Shown here piece by piece: positions 1-9,404 of a stretch of 15,027 nt of DNA (positions are counted from its first letter, which is position 1; each line of letters opens with the position of its first letter). This DNA is from Spirogloea muscicola (Eukaryota; Streptophyta; Zygnematophyceae; Spirogloeales; Spirogloeaceae). The position numbers were made by a program, and so were the translations under genes. The DNA lies in contig WELB01000207.1 in assembly GCA_009602725.1 (NCBI GenBank), positions 154,655 to 169,681 on the forward strand, in the 5' to 3' direction. The notes below the pieces were generated by a model. That model was not told where the DNA came from. It saw nothing but the letters and a program-made list of their open reading frames with translations, and did no database searches.

Positions 1-2881
1 GGCGGCGGCGATGCCTACGACGGCCTGGAGCTCGGGCGTCCATCGCACCACGCTCTCGTCCCGCCGGCGCTCGTCCTGGACGTGCTGCCGCTGGCGCCGC
101 CGTCGCCGGGCCTGCCGTCGCCGTCGCCGCTGCAGCGACTGCCGGCCGCCAGCCCGCGAGCCCCGAGCTGGGAGGCGCCAGTGGACCTTAGCCTTCCGGG
201 CGTCGCCGACAACCCAAGGCGCGGCCGCTACGGCCACCAGCAGCCGCTGGCCAGCCCCGGCGTCCAGCTGAAGCGCATCCACACGGGGCCGTATCACCAG
301 GACCGCGCCCACATTGCCGCCGTGAGCCCAGCGGAACCTGCGGCAATGGCTTGCGGCTAGCAATTGACCGCCAGTGATGGGTTTTATGGCATCCTGAGGG
401 CAGTCCCTGTCTAGAAGACAACTGACTCGTATTATTATTTTTATTAGTAAAAAGAGGACTACTTTTGCTCAATTATCTTCTGGAAGATTGGTCTGAGTAG
501 TTTTGAGTCTGGACATGTACTATATGAAACTGTGACGATGACTCCTACCCATTGACGCTTGCAGACGCCGAGCGGGGCGAATGGGTACCAGGCCGCCGCC
601 ACGCCGCCGGCCCGCAAGCTGCAGGCACTGGAGCGGAAGCGCGTGGCCGTGATCGGGCTAGGGATGTTCGGCACTGCACTGGGCACGCGAATGTCCCGCG
701 CCGGCTTCCATGTCGTCTTCGGCTCCCGCTCAGGTGGGCACACGAAGATACAGTAACACTGCCCAAACCTTCTTGTCAGTCTGTTCAATGGCGGCCATGC
801 TCAGCAGAGCTTGGCGAGGTGGCGAGGCCTTGAGAGCAGGTTGCTTTCCATCGGCTGGACTCAGGCAAGGTGTCGAAGCAGTTCCCCATTCCGGAGCACT
901 GCGAGGTGGCGTCGGTGAAGCGAGCCATCTTCCTGGCAGACATTGTCATCCTGGCGGTGCCGGCTTGGAGCCTCCAGGCCCTCATACAAGGTGCAGAGCC
1001 TATGACCTGTTGAGCACTTGTGCGCAGCCGATTGAGAGCTGGCTAAGAGTGAGAGAGCAGGTAACGAGTCTAACACATTACCTGCAAACACCCCACAGAG
1101 GCGGAGCAAGCGCTGGCGGGCAAGATTGTGGTGGAGACGAGCAACCCGGGCGGGGTGCCTAAGCTGGCGGGGCAGCCGTCTATGGGCGAGATGGTAGCCA
1201 AGATGCTGCCTCACTCTCAGGTCCTCAAGTGCTTCAACACCTGCTCCGCCTACCAACTTCGGTAAGTGAAGTTCAGGATCACCTCCTGCAGGCTTGCGAG
1301 GGTCGGCCCTGGGTACGACATCCAGGTGCTCCATTTCAGACATTGCTTCAGGTGCGCAGGGCATCTGACACCTACGGCGGCCCCAAGGTGGTGGAGCTCT
1401 GCGGCAAGTCCACGAGGGCTAAGACAGCTCTGGCCACGATGATATACGACATGGGCTTTACGCCGGCGGACATCGGAGGTGCATTGCTTGCTCAGATAGA
1501 AGGACCGCCCGAGCATCTATATCCTCTGTGTTACCGTTGCTGGTGCAGCGCACAATCGGTCTGTTTCTGCTCATTCACTGTTGTGAAACTACTCGTCACG
1601 ATGCAGGCATTGCTGGAGCTGCCAGGATGGAAGCCATGCCCATGAAGTTCTTCAACAAGTGGCGGCAAGCCCTTTGCGTGACCTTCTTCATGTCTCTTCC
1701 ACTCACTGTGTACCTCATTGGTGAGCGGCAAATGAAACTGCTGCATGATTACAAGAATGTCCAAACAACAAGGCGACTGGATAAATGCACGAGTGGAGTC
1801 GCCTGTGACACCAGGATGGACCAACCATGTGCAGTGCGGGACCAGTGGGAAGCGGAAGGATTCAGCCATATTCCAGCCAGCGGAGGCTCCAAGCTCACGG
1901 GCTGGCTGAGCCTCTACCTGCTCACAGCCACGTATGCTGCTGGCCTCATCGCAACCGTTGCGCCAAAGCCGCTGTACAAGTGGATGATCATGTGGCTCGA
2001 GCTTCGGAAGCAGCTTGGCCTCCTGGCCTTCCTGTTTGGTGCTGTCCATGGCGTGCTGGCTGTTGCACTTTTGAAGCCCGAGTACACCTACCGCAATACC
2101 ATCTTCAATGACAGTAAGTGCATCATTGCTCTGCTCTGCACATTCAAGTGTGCAGCCACACAGTGTCACGAGCCGCATTCAACTTGGCGACGCATCTCAG
2201 TACAGCAACAGCAGGCTTCACTAGCTGCTCTGTCTGCAGCCTCGCATCCTGCTGTCACAGTACAGCCTCGACCAAGCTGAAAGAAAGCTGAAAGCTGGCT
2301 TGCAGGTGGTACTCTGAACCTGGTTGGAGAATTCACAGTCCTGCTTGGAGTGGTTGCAACGGTCTGCCTGTGCGTGCTTGGGTGCACCAGCCTGCCCAGC
2401 GTCGCATCCAGCATGTCCTGGAGGGAGTGGGACTTCGTGCACAAGAAGCTTGGCTGGGCCTCCCTCTTCTTTGGCAGTAAGCACTCCCACCTCTGATGAT
2501 GCTTACAAGATGCTTCGCATGTGGGCACCACTCGTCGAGTTGCACTCGAGCACTTAGCTCCTGCCGCAGGTCTTAGTGCTTACCTCATGTGGAACTTCAC
2601 AATGGGCAACTTTTCCTCTGCCAGCTGTACATGTACTGGTCTTTGCACCATACATGGGGTCGTGGACGCACACGGGCCACTGGCTGCACGGCATGCCGCC
2701 GGAGACCATCTTCATTGTTGCCGTGCCAGTGGCGTTCATGCTCCTCAAGCTCGGTCTGGTGTTGAGGAACTCGGTGGGGCTCCACCTCCAGCAGTGGCAC
2801 AACAAACCTGCAGTGCATCGCTCAGTATCTCATGCAAGCCTCAAGCCTGAGCCTGCAGCTGAAGGCCATTTGCCGGCATAG
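1..2881 (+). CDS. STEAP-like NADPH-dependent metalloreductase, 5' partial, nine exons
   Basis: Membrane flavo-haem enzyme expected to pass electrons from NADPH through FAD and haem to Fe(III) or Cu(II). Exons: 1-321, 565-733, 865-990, 1099-1261, 1360-1478, 1607-1720, 1877-2113, 2306-2476, 2625-2881. Every junction is GT-AG, phases agree, and the sum is 558 residues plus TAG. Residues 1-107 are a Pro/Ala-rich extension without an in-frame ATG, so the start lies upstream. Residues 134-300 form an FNO-like Rossmann domain: GLGMFG at 138-143, SRS at 161-163, TSNP at 219-222, CFNT at 250-253. Six hydrophobic helices follow (about 319-337, 348-366, 384-403, 422-444, 465-484, 500-520). RKQ at 381-383 matches the STEAP FAD-contact motif. 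His395 in helix 3 and His476 in helix 5 match the haem ligands. Seen: domains and residues. Known: STEAP1-4 of animals. Inferred: metal reduction. The 3' acceptor at 2624 was chosen because it restores the helix-5 His and the frame. Confidence 0.85.
1721..1876 (+). other. In-frame candidate intron in the STEAP-like gene
   Basis: The stretch opens with a strong donor, GTGAGC, at 1721 and closes with a CAG acceptor at 1876. It is 156 nt, a multiple of three, and has no stop in frame. Splicing gives a short loop between helices 1 and 2; retention adds 52 mostly hydrophilic residues to that loop. Its size fits the other introns of this gene (98-243 nt), so I favour splicing, but retention gives an equally open protein. 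Confidence 0.55.
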
Positions 2882-3524
2882 GTTGTGGGTCACCCTTCAC
2901 CACAGCTTGCCCACCAAGAGATGCATTGAGCTATGATGAGTATGAATAGCAAAATTCTTATCTCCAGGTTGATTTGATTCATAACAAGTTGCTTTCCACG
3001 ATATATATTGGATAGTGTCACCCTCTACATTGGCTGCAGCCTCTGTCTATAGACAGGGGACCCGCTACCAGAGATTAGACACTGACCCGCGGCTGCTTTT
3101 ACCAGTGGGCATTGAGCACTCAGGGCACTTGAGTCGCTGTGTCCTTCAGCGCTTTTCTGGCCCCGTCGAATTTTGTTTGTCCTTTCTCTGCACTGGCCAA
3201 TCACCGCCATCGCCCTCTACTGGAAGAGTCTTCCTCTCGTCTATCTGCAGGGCCGCTTTGAGCGCTTTAGGCCCCCCCGTCATTTGGCCCCTTCTCTCTT
3301 TCTGCAGGGCCGATTGACCTGGCCTAGTATGCTGGCATGACAATCAGAACTTCATTCTTTGGAAGCAGCGGCGGCGAGCCGCCACCTGCCAAAGGCTGTC
3401 CATATTCCCCACTTCACCAGTATTTTATTGTATTGAAAAGACCTCCAGGAGAATTGGCCACTGTGGTTGCCATCTTTCAGCATAGTCTCACCCGCAGGCG
3501 AGTTGCTGAAAGAAGAAGAAGAAG
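2882..3524. other. Non-coding stretch downstream of the STEAP-like gene
   Basis: No gene is recognised. The first 150 bases are AT-richer than the exons and suit a 3' UTR and terminator region. From about 3160 to 3240 the sequence resembles a decayed forward copy of the hairpin repeat family found at 12-15 kb: a GGCCCC start, then a CTGGCC core, then a CTACTGGAAGAG-like end. Confidence 0.4.
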
Positions 3525-3595
3525 TGGCACTCCCAATGGGGGCAAGGCCTGTGAAAAGCCAGCCCGAAAGAATTGACGAAGGTTCGAAGGGGCCT
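3525..3595 (-). repeat. Hairpin repeat element, GTGAAAAGCCAGCCC subtype
   Basis: The core GTGAAAAGCCAGCCCGAAAG is followed by AATTGACGAAGGTTCGAAGG and GGCC. The reverse-complement order (GGCCCCTTCGAA, CGTCAATTCTTT, GGGCTGGCTT) recurs at 12698-12754 with a few changes. The two copies are about 9 kb apart, so this is a dispersed family. Strand '-' means opposite to the copies reading GGGCTGG...ATGGGCGAGC. Confidence 0.65.
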
Positions 3596-3638
3596 AAAAA
3601 GGGTGGTGATGAGTTAGTTGACGCGTTCTAATCCAGAA

Positions 3639-3978
3639 GCCAACATATCTGGCCTCTCGAGCCAGTTCTCCTCCAGAGCTGACCCCTTCAAGCAGCGCCC
3701 CCTCTGTTGTGTGTTGAGAGTCGATACCACAGTGCACGTCAACCTGCAGTCGCGCTCCTTGAGACCTCCGTTTCTGCCATTTGGTAACACAATCGCAGCA
3801 TTTTCTTGGCCAACATATCTGGCCTCTCGAGCCAGTTCTCCTCCAGAGCTGACCCCTTCAAGCAGCGCCCCCTCTGTTGTGTGTTGAGAGTCGATACCAC
3901 AGTGCACGTCAACCTGCAGTCGCGCTCCTTGAGACCTCCGTTTCTGCCATTTGGTAACACAATCGCAGCATTTTCTTG
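3639..3978. repeat. Perfect tandem duplication, 2 x 170 bp
   Basis: Bases 3639-3808 and 3809-3978 match at every position I compared, and the match ends abruptly at both sides (3638 A against 3808 G; 3809 G against 3979 T). It contains no recognisable gene. The long open frames here, on both strands, arise only because the unit is repeated. Perfect identity means either a very recent duplication or an assembly artefact. Confidence 0.95.
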
Positions 3979-4075
3979 TGGTGCTTGTCTGGCATGTTGC
4001 CAAGGTGGGTGTTTGTGACAATGAAGTATGTGTCCCCCGAGAGAGGGATGGTAGGAGGGGGAAGAGAAAGAAAGT

Positions 4076-4258
<183 letters not shown>

Positions 4259-4306
4259 GGGGGGCAAGTTGGGGCGCATGGTCAGCTGCAGCTTACACAG
4301 AGAGAG

Positions 4307-4347
4307 GGCACGTGGCGGGCGCCGCGTGGACGTTCACGCCACGTGGC
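4307..4347 (+). promoter_or_regulatory. Paired ACGT G-box / ABRE-like elements
   Basis: GGCACGTGGC at 4307-4316 and the perfect palindrome GCCACGTGGC at 4338-4347 are spaced 31 bp centre to centre, about three helical turns. A third ACGT core, GACGTT, lies between them at 4329-4334. They sit 220-260 bp before the ATG at 4567. CACGTG cores are known sites for plant bZIP, bHLH and PIF factors, and paired ACGT cores are typical of ABA- or light-responsive promoters. That they drive this gene is inferred from position. Confidence 0.6.
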
Positions 4348-4419
4348 AAGCCGGGGAAGGGGGGCGGAGCCTGGCAGGCCGCCTGGCAACCCCGAGCCAT
4401 GGCTGCCCAACACAGCCTC

Positions 4420-4464
4420 TCCCCCCCCTCCCCCACCTCTCACCTCCCCCCTCCTCCCCCTCCC
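4420..4464 (+). other. C-rich tract in the 5' leader of the XYPPX gene
   Basis: Several C runs of 5-8 bases separated by T or A; the opposite strand is a G-quadruplex-capable G-rich strand. An ATG in good context at 4399 (GCCATGG) lies upstream, in the same frame as the ATG at 4567. It could extend the protein by 56 Pro/Ser-rich residues if there is no intron between them. I treat it as leader because the family begins with a MAGYPPQ-like end. Confidence 0.45.
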
Positions 4465-4566
4465 ACGGCCCCACTTGCGTCCCCGCAGCCCACAAGCGCA
4501 AGCTCGCTCCTGCAGCCCTCCTTGCCTTCCTCGCCCTTGTCCCACCGCTCGGAACACCTTCCAGCC

Positions 4567-5451
4567 ATGGCCGGTGAGCCGCAGAGCCTCTCGCAGCCGC
4601 CCTCCTCCCTGCCGTGCCGTGCCGTCTCTAGACTGCTGCCTTGCTGCTGACCTGCTGTTACCCATGTGGCCGGGCAAGGCGTGGGAGCTTGCTCGCGACC
4701 CTGCCACGAGTCGCCCGGCATGCTCGCCCACAACGAGCTCACGGCGACTGAGGGGCTCCGGTCTGCTCTCATACTCTGTCTTGCGACGTGCCGCAGGCTA
4801 TCCGCCTCAGGACCCGTATAGGACTGGCGGTGGGCAGCCCCCGCAGCAGGGCGGCGGCGTGCGGGGCATTGTGGGTGATATCGTGGACCACATTCCCGGC
4901 ATGGGCCACCAGCACCAGGGGCAGCACCAGCAGCCCGGCTACGCCACGGGCGGCATGGCCGGCGGCCCTGGCTATGCAGGCCCTGGCTACGGCGCGCCGC
5001 CGCCCGGCATGGCAGTGCAGCCAGGCATGGGGCAGGGCTACCCGCCCGCCCCAGGCGGATACCCGCCTCAAGGTCTGCCTCGCCGTGTCTATTTGATGGC
5101 AAACACCACCTCGCAAGAGCTCACCTGTAATGACTTGCGGTGATGGGCGATTGCCTGATTTGCCTCTTGCATGTCGTTTGTCAAGCAGGCGGATACCCGC
5201 AGCAAGGCGCGTACCACGAGGGTCACGGTTTGCACGGCTTCAAGAAGCATGGCAAGTTCAAGAACAAGAAGGTCAGCAAGTTGCCCCCAATGCCGCTCCC
5301 CATACTTTCCCTGTCCAAGGTGTGCAGCAGCTTGCGCAGTCTAGCGCAGCGCAAATTGATTATGTCCACCTTCTCGAGGTGCTGTGTGCAGCAAGCCCGT
5401 CTGTGGCCGCTGTTGCACTGCTGCAGAATGGGCAGCATGTGCTTCATGTGA
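4567..5451 (+). CDS. XYPPX-repeat glycine-rich protein (GRP A3-like)
   Basis: Exons: 4567-4573 (ATG GCC G only), 4797-5072 and from 5189. The introns have GTGAGC/CAG and GTCTGC/CAG ends, both phase 1. The core is about 122 residues: MAGYPPQ start, a Gly/Gln/Pro-rich middle with GYPP, GGYPPQ and GYPQQGAY repeats, then a His/Lys-rich tail (HEGHGLHGFKKHGKFKNKK), the usual C-terminal signature of this small plant family. Roles reported for such proteins are loose (stress response, membrane association, phase separation), so no function is assigned. The 3' end is uncertain. Read straight through, the frame ends at the TGA at 5451 and adds 59 unrelated residues. Alternatively a donor (GTCAGC at 5272) joins an acceptor at 5507 whose next codon is TGA, giving the family-like 122-residue end. 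Confidence 0.75.
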
Positions 5452-5588
5452 AGAGTGCGTTAAACAGGCCACTATTCTCATGCAATTTACATGTCCTGTT
5501 GTTGCAGTGAGTGGAATATTGGGCAAAATAATGTTACCGTTCTATTGGTGACTTGAACAGCATCTGGGTGCACGTTGACTCCTTACTC

Positions 5589-5664
5589 AAGTAGACAAAT
5601 GTCCACATAGTACTGTGGACGGACTGTTAAGTAGACAAATGTCCACATAGTACTGTGGGCGGAC
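5589..5664. repeat. Two-copy tandem hairpin repeat, 40-bp period
   Basis: Copies at 5589-5624 and 5629-5664 share 36 bp with one change near the right end. Each carries AAGTAGACAAAT and then an inverted repeat: GTCCACA, a loop TAGTAC, and TGTGGAC (TGTGGGC in copy two, allowing a G-T pair). It lies just downstream of the XYPPX gene, in the interval between two convergent genes. Confidence 0.9.
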
Positions 5665-6298
5665 AAAGGCAGTTTTCAATACCAAAGCAAGGCTGTATAT
5701 TTGGTGACTAGTCTTTTTGTTTGCAGCTTTGTCCTCCGACCTTTGGACATTCTAGTGCATTGGCAAATACATTGAGGGCCGTTTTGGTCAATGATGGACT
5801 GCTTTATGGTTGATGCAGCGCATGCAGCTCATCGAAGTACTAAAATTGAGGCCAATACGTGTTTCACAGACCCAGAATGTAACAAGTGCAACAGTGCTGC
5901 AAGATGTAAAGCATAAGTACTCGTTTGTGCAAGACATGTTCCTGTGCAAGATGTGTTACCAATGTAAGGGGTTAGAGCCCAAGGCATGGCCAAGGGAAAA
6001 GAATATGCAAAAATTGGCAGTGACAGTGTGACCCACGTATTGTACAACACTGCTACTGCAGAATAACAAATTCGACTTTCCGGCAAGTGACATTGCAGTG
6101 CCCATTTTGTAAGAGGCAGTCCTCAGCAGCAGAGTCGTGATAGCCCACCTCATAACTTCTTCCGCAACCAGTTGAACGCTCCTGAAGCCACGGCTCTGCA
6201 GTGGCCTCGCAAATTGTGGCAGTACACAATCAAAAGGAATGTCAAGGCGAGGAATGATCAACCAATGGATGAGCTACGCCTAGTACTCGCCAAATGTG
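5665..6298. other. Non-coding interval between convergent genes
   Basis: AT-richer than the flanking genes. Its open frames are short and resemble no family I know. It must hold the 3' UTRs and polyadenylation regions of the rightward XYPPX gene and the leftward DnaJ gene. I see no RNA gene here. Confidence 0.5.
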
Positions 6299-9200
6299 CT
6301 ATTGACACCGAAGATTGCGCATCCAAACACGCCATATCAACAGGAGCCTAGTGACAGCTACTACTGCTGCCGCACTTGCGACAACTGCCACAACCAGGCT
6401 AGGTAGTGGGGGCGCAGCCGTGGGGATGACATAAGACTCTGGCTCGTTGTGCAGCAACACTGCGCTTCTCTCAAGCCCAGATATTGTGCGCCTAAGCAGG
6501 GTGCAACAATATGCAGGCGCTAACCATCAATACAAGCATACATCAACCTCTCCCGCACAACACCCAACAGCACACTTTACAGAGCTAGGGTTGACTTAGG
6601 TTGTAACTGGAGCAACTGCTACTCGCAATGAGTTGATGACCATGTACCAGGCAGGCATGGAGGTGCAGGTGAGCGTGCTCACCCAGCTGCATTCCGTATG
6701 GAGCCTAGCACGCCGCCATTCTGCTCCGAAGAGCTAGCTCCATTCTGGGTCTCAACAGCGCCTGTGCTTGCTTGCCTTAGATTGCTCTCCTGGGTCCCTG
6801 CACAAATTAGAATGGACTTTAACACAAAACCTGGTACATCCAAAAGATGGACTGCAAACTTCATATGGAAGCTAAATCAATCAACAAACACTACTGCATT
6901 ACTTGGATATTGCATCAGAAGCTTTGACAAATCTATCACCAGCTACAGTCAAGGACTGTGCATGCATGTTCTGTATCTGACTTGCCCTCAGGGCAGCTGA
7001 TATGGCTTAGGGCCGCAGCTCACAACTTGGAGTCGTTTTGCCCGCCGTTGTCTTGGACTTACTCGTCCTGCCTCGCAGGCCCGACTTGTGTATGCTTGCA
7101 AGCTCCGTCACCAGCTCCTTCTCAGAGTCACTGGAAGGGACACAAAGACATCTGAGTGAGGACCGTCTGATGACAGGCATGCAACAAAATAAGTGGAGCC
7201 GCTGCACCAGGCGGAGTAAGAGAACGGATGTAACGGTGAACCTCAGAAGTGGTAGAAGTGGAGGGCAGGAGTAGTGCCCAGCAGCTGCCCAACAGGTCAA
7301 GCCGATGCCCTGGTGCTCACCTGAGTCTCGTTGGGATCCCCACTTTGATGCTGAAGAAGTGGTCACCCCGCACGGCCGGCTTGGTCAGCTTCGGCACGCC
7401 CATCTTGGCGAGCACGAGCACGTCGCCCGGCTGCGTGCCCGCCGGCACTTGCAGGTCCATGGTGCCTTCCACCGTCTTCACCTGACGCAGGCGGCCGCTT
7501 TCAGGCTCAGCATCTCATATGGCATACTGAGTGTCAGCTCATGTAGCTGCATCATGCTATACATTGACAACTTCTGTCATGCCGGATGCCGGATTCAGCT
7601 GGCAGCTGGAAGGTCGGTGCTGGAGCTTGAAGAGGCAGGAGGTGAGGTGCGGCCGACTGACCTTGACGACCGTGCCGAGGATCGCATCTGTGAAGTCAAT
7701 GGGGACCTTGGAGTAGAGGTTGATGCCGTCTCGTTGGATGTCCGGGTGCTCCCGGACTTGTACATACACGTACAGGTCTCCTGGCGGGCCTCTGAACGGA
7801 AGCACCGGCACATTTCATGAGGGGCTCGCTTGAGAGCATGACTCAGTAGCGCAGTGCACAACACCGCAGTTGGGTTGAGCATTAGGTGCCTGTCATCAGC
7901 TATGCTTCGGAATATCTGGGCCCACTTCCACACCTTGACGTCATTTGTAAGACCTGAGATCTCAAATAACAGTGACCATTGAAAGGGCAGGGTGCCTACC
8001 CCCGCGGCCCGGCGTCCCCTTCGCCGCGCACGCGCAGCGCGGAGCCACTGTTGACGCCGGCTGGGATCTTGAGCTTGATGCTCTTCTTGACGCGCACGCG
8101 GCCCTCGCCGCCGCACTTGCGGCAGTAGTCGGAGATAACCTCCCCCTCCCCGCCGCATGTCGAGCATGTCGACACCTGCGAGAAGGCGCCGAAGGGCGTC
8201 TGCTGCGTGCGCATGACTTGGCCCATGCCTCCGCACGTGGCGCACGTCTTGCGCGAAGTGCCGGCGCGCGAGCCGGAGCCGCTGCACGCGCCACAGGTCT
8301 CCAGGTGCCCCGCCTCAAAGTCCTTGTCCGCGCCAAACACAGCCTCGGTGAAGTCCAGCGTCATGTCCACCCTGGCAGAGGCACGCTCAGGTACATGGTT
8401 GGCGGTCTGGCAAGTGTCTGGCTAGCGTACAGGTCAGTGGTAATCTGCATCGAGAACCATACGCTCGAATGACAACAACCACCAAGTCAGAGGTGAGTCT
8501 CATGGCAGACCTGACGTCGTCCCCTTGGACGGCACGGGCAGTGCGGCGCCCGCCGCCCATGCCGCCCATGCCGCCCATGCTCCCGCCAAAGAACGACTCG
8601 AAGAGGTCGAAGGGGTTGGTCTGCCAGGAGCCGCCACAGCCCGAAGCGGTGAGCGGCTACAGGGCCGCAAGTCAACTAGCAGCAGTCTCCATGGCCGCCA
8701 GGCAGCAGCACACGGCTTCGCCAGCGGACTGCGGTGCTGCCGAGCTGCCAGACCACGGCTGGGTGTGGTGCCATACAGTGTAGGCGCCGGCGCCGCCCAT
8801 GCCTGCGGCGCCCTTCAGGCCGGCCTCCCCGAACTGGTCGTACACGGACCGCTTGTCGTCGTCCGAGAGGATCTGCGAGGCAGCGCCGAGACATGGCCAC
8901 CTTGCAACCACGCTCGGGGCCTAACACCATGGCTAGTAACGGCTTGCTGGGCTGTGGGCCAGCGCCGATGGCAGTGGCGGAGAGGCACGGCACGCTCCTC
9001 CAATGGCTCGCCGGCTGTGGGAGCGCCTCACCTCGTAGGCCTCGCTGATGGACTTGAACTTGTCCTCCGCGCCCGCGTCCTTGTTGACGTCCGGGTGGAA
9101 CTGGACGCCATGAACGGGGCCCGGGGTTAGGGTTCCGCCCCCAAAACCCCAAACCTTGGGCCTCGGACCCTCACCTAAAGCTCGACTGACGGCACAGAGG

Positions 9201-9308
9201 GGCCACGCCTCGGCCGACCTGGCGCGCGAGACGGCGGTACGCGCTCTTGATGTCCTGCTTGCTGGAGCCCTTGGCGACGCCCAGCGTGGCGTAGTAGTCG
9301 CCCGCCAT
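6299..9308 (-). CDS. DnaJ (Hsp40) of the plastid-type plant class, with hydrophobic C-terminal tail
   Basis: Co-chaperone that stimulates Hsp70 ATPase and hands over substrate. Exons on the minus strand: 9308-9219, 9100-9032, 8872-8777, 8620-8511, 8371-8000, 7791-7662, 7481-7321, 7130-7063, 6797-6683, 6491-6299. All have GT-AG ends and matching phases, giving 467 residues plus TAG. J domain 1-66 with HPD at 32-34 (Phe before it rather than the usual Tyr); NPFDLFESFFG and a Gly/Met-rich linker at 87-110; four CxxCxGxG zinc repeats (Cys148/151, 165/168, 191/194, 205/208); substrate-binding region to about 342; then an acidic/Ser-rich tail. GSIRNAAGRTISG resembles the C-terminus of plastid DnaJs such as that encoded by At1g80030. 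Residues about 432-458 are strongly hydrophobic. Family members carry a transit peptide. Here ATG 9308 falls right at the J domain, but a CAG acceptor 16 bases upstream could join a further 5' exon. The last two exons rest mainly on splice sites and phase. Confidence 0.85.
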
Positions 9309-9331
9309 GCACACCGCCGCCCCTGCACGGC

Positions 9332-9368
<37 letters not shown>

Positions 9369-9404
9369 GCCGCCAAGTCGACTGCCCTCAGGCGGGGGCC
9401 CACC
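9309..9404. promoter_or_regulatory. 96-bp gap between divergent start codons, with (CCG)n repeat
   Basis: The DnaJ ATG (minus, 9308) and the prolyl oligopeptidase ATG (plus, 9405) are only 96 bp apart, so this must hold both leaders and any shared core promoter. Bases 9331-9374 are almost wholly CCG trinucleotides. On the minus strand GTGCAG ends 16 bases before the DnaJ ATG and could be a splice acceptor, in which case the DnaJ gene would start further right and overlap the other gene. Confidence 0.5.

Noticed and set aside
2570-2850. Alternative last exon of the reductase after the CAG at 2569
   Set aside because: It keeps the incoming phase, but replaces the helix-5 haem His with Ser and leaves the frame that encodes helix 6. 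The acceptor at 2624 restores both, with a better pyrimidine tract.
3577-3590. GGTTCGAAGG resembling a tRNA B box
   Set aside because: The flanking bases do not fit the full B box, no A box or cloverleaf precedes it, and the motif belongs to the hairpin repeat.
7595-8287. Other open frames inside the DnaJ gene on both strands
   Set aside because: They are shadows of the GC-rich exon 8000-8371 and run through introns; the CxxCxGxG frame is the real one.
9122-9135. GGGTTAGGGTT, a telomere-like motif / telo-box
   Set aside because: Fewer than two repeat units, inside a DnaJ intron and not at a promoter position; likely chance.
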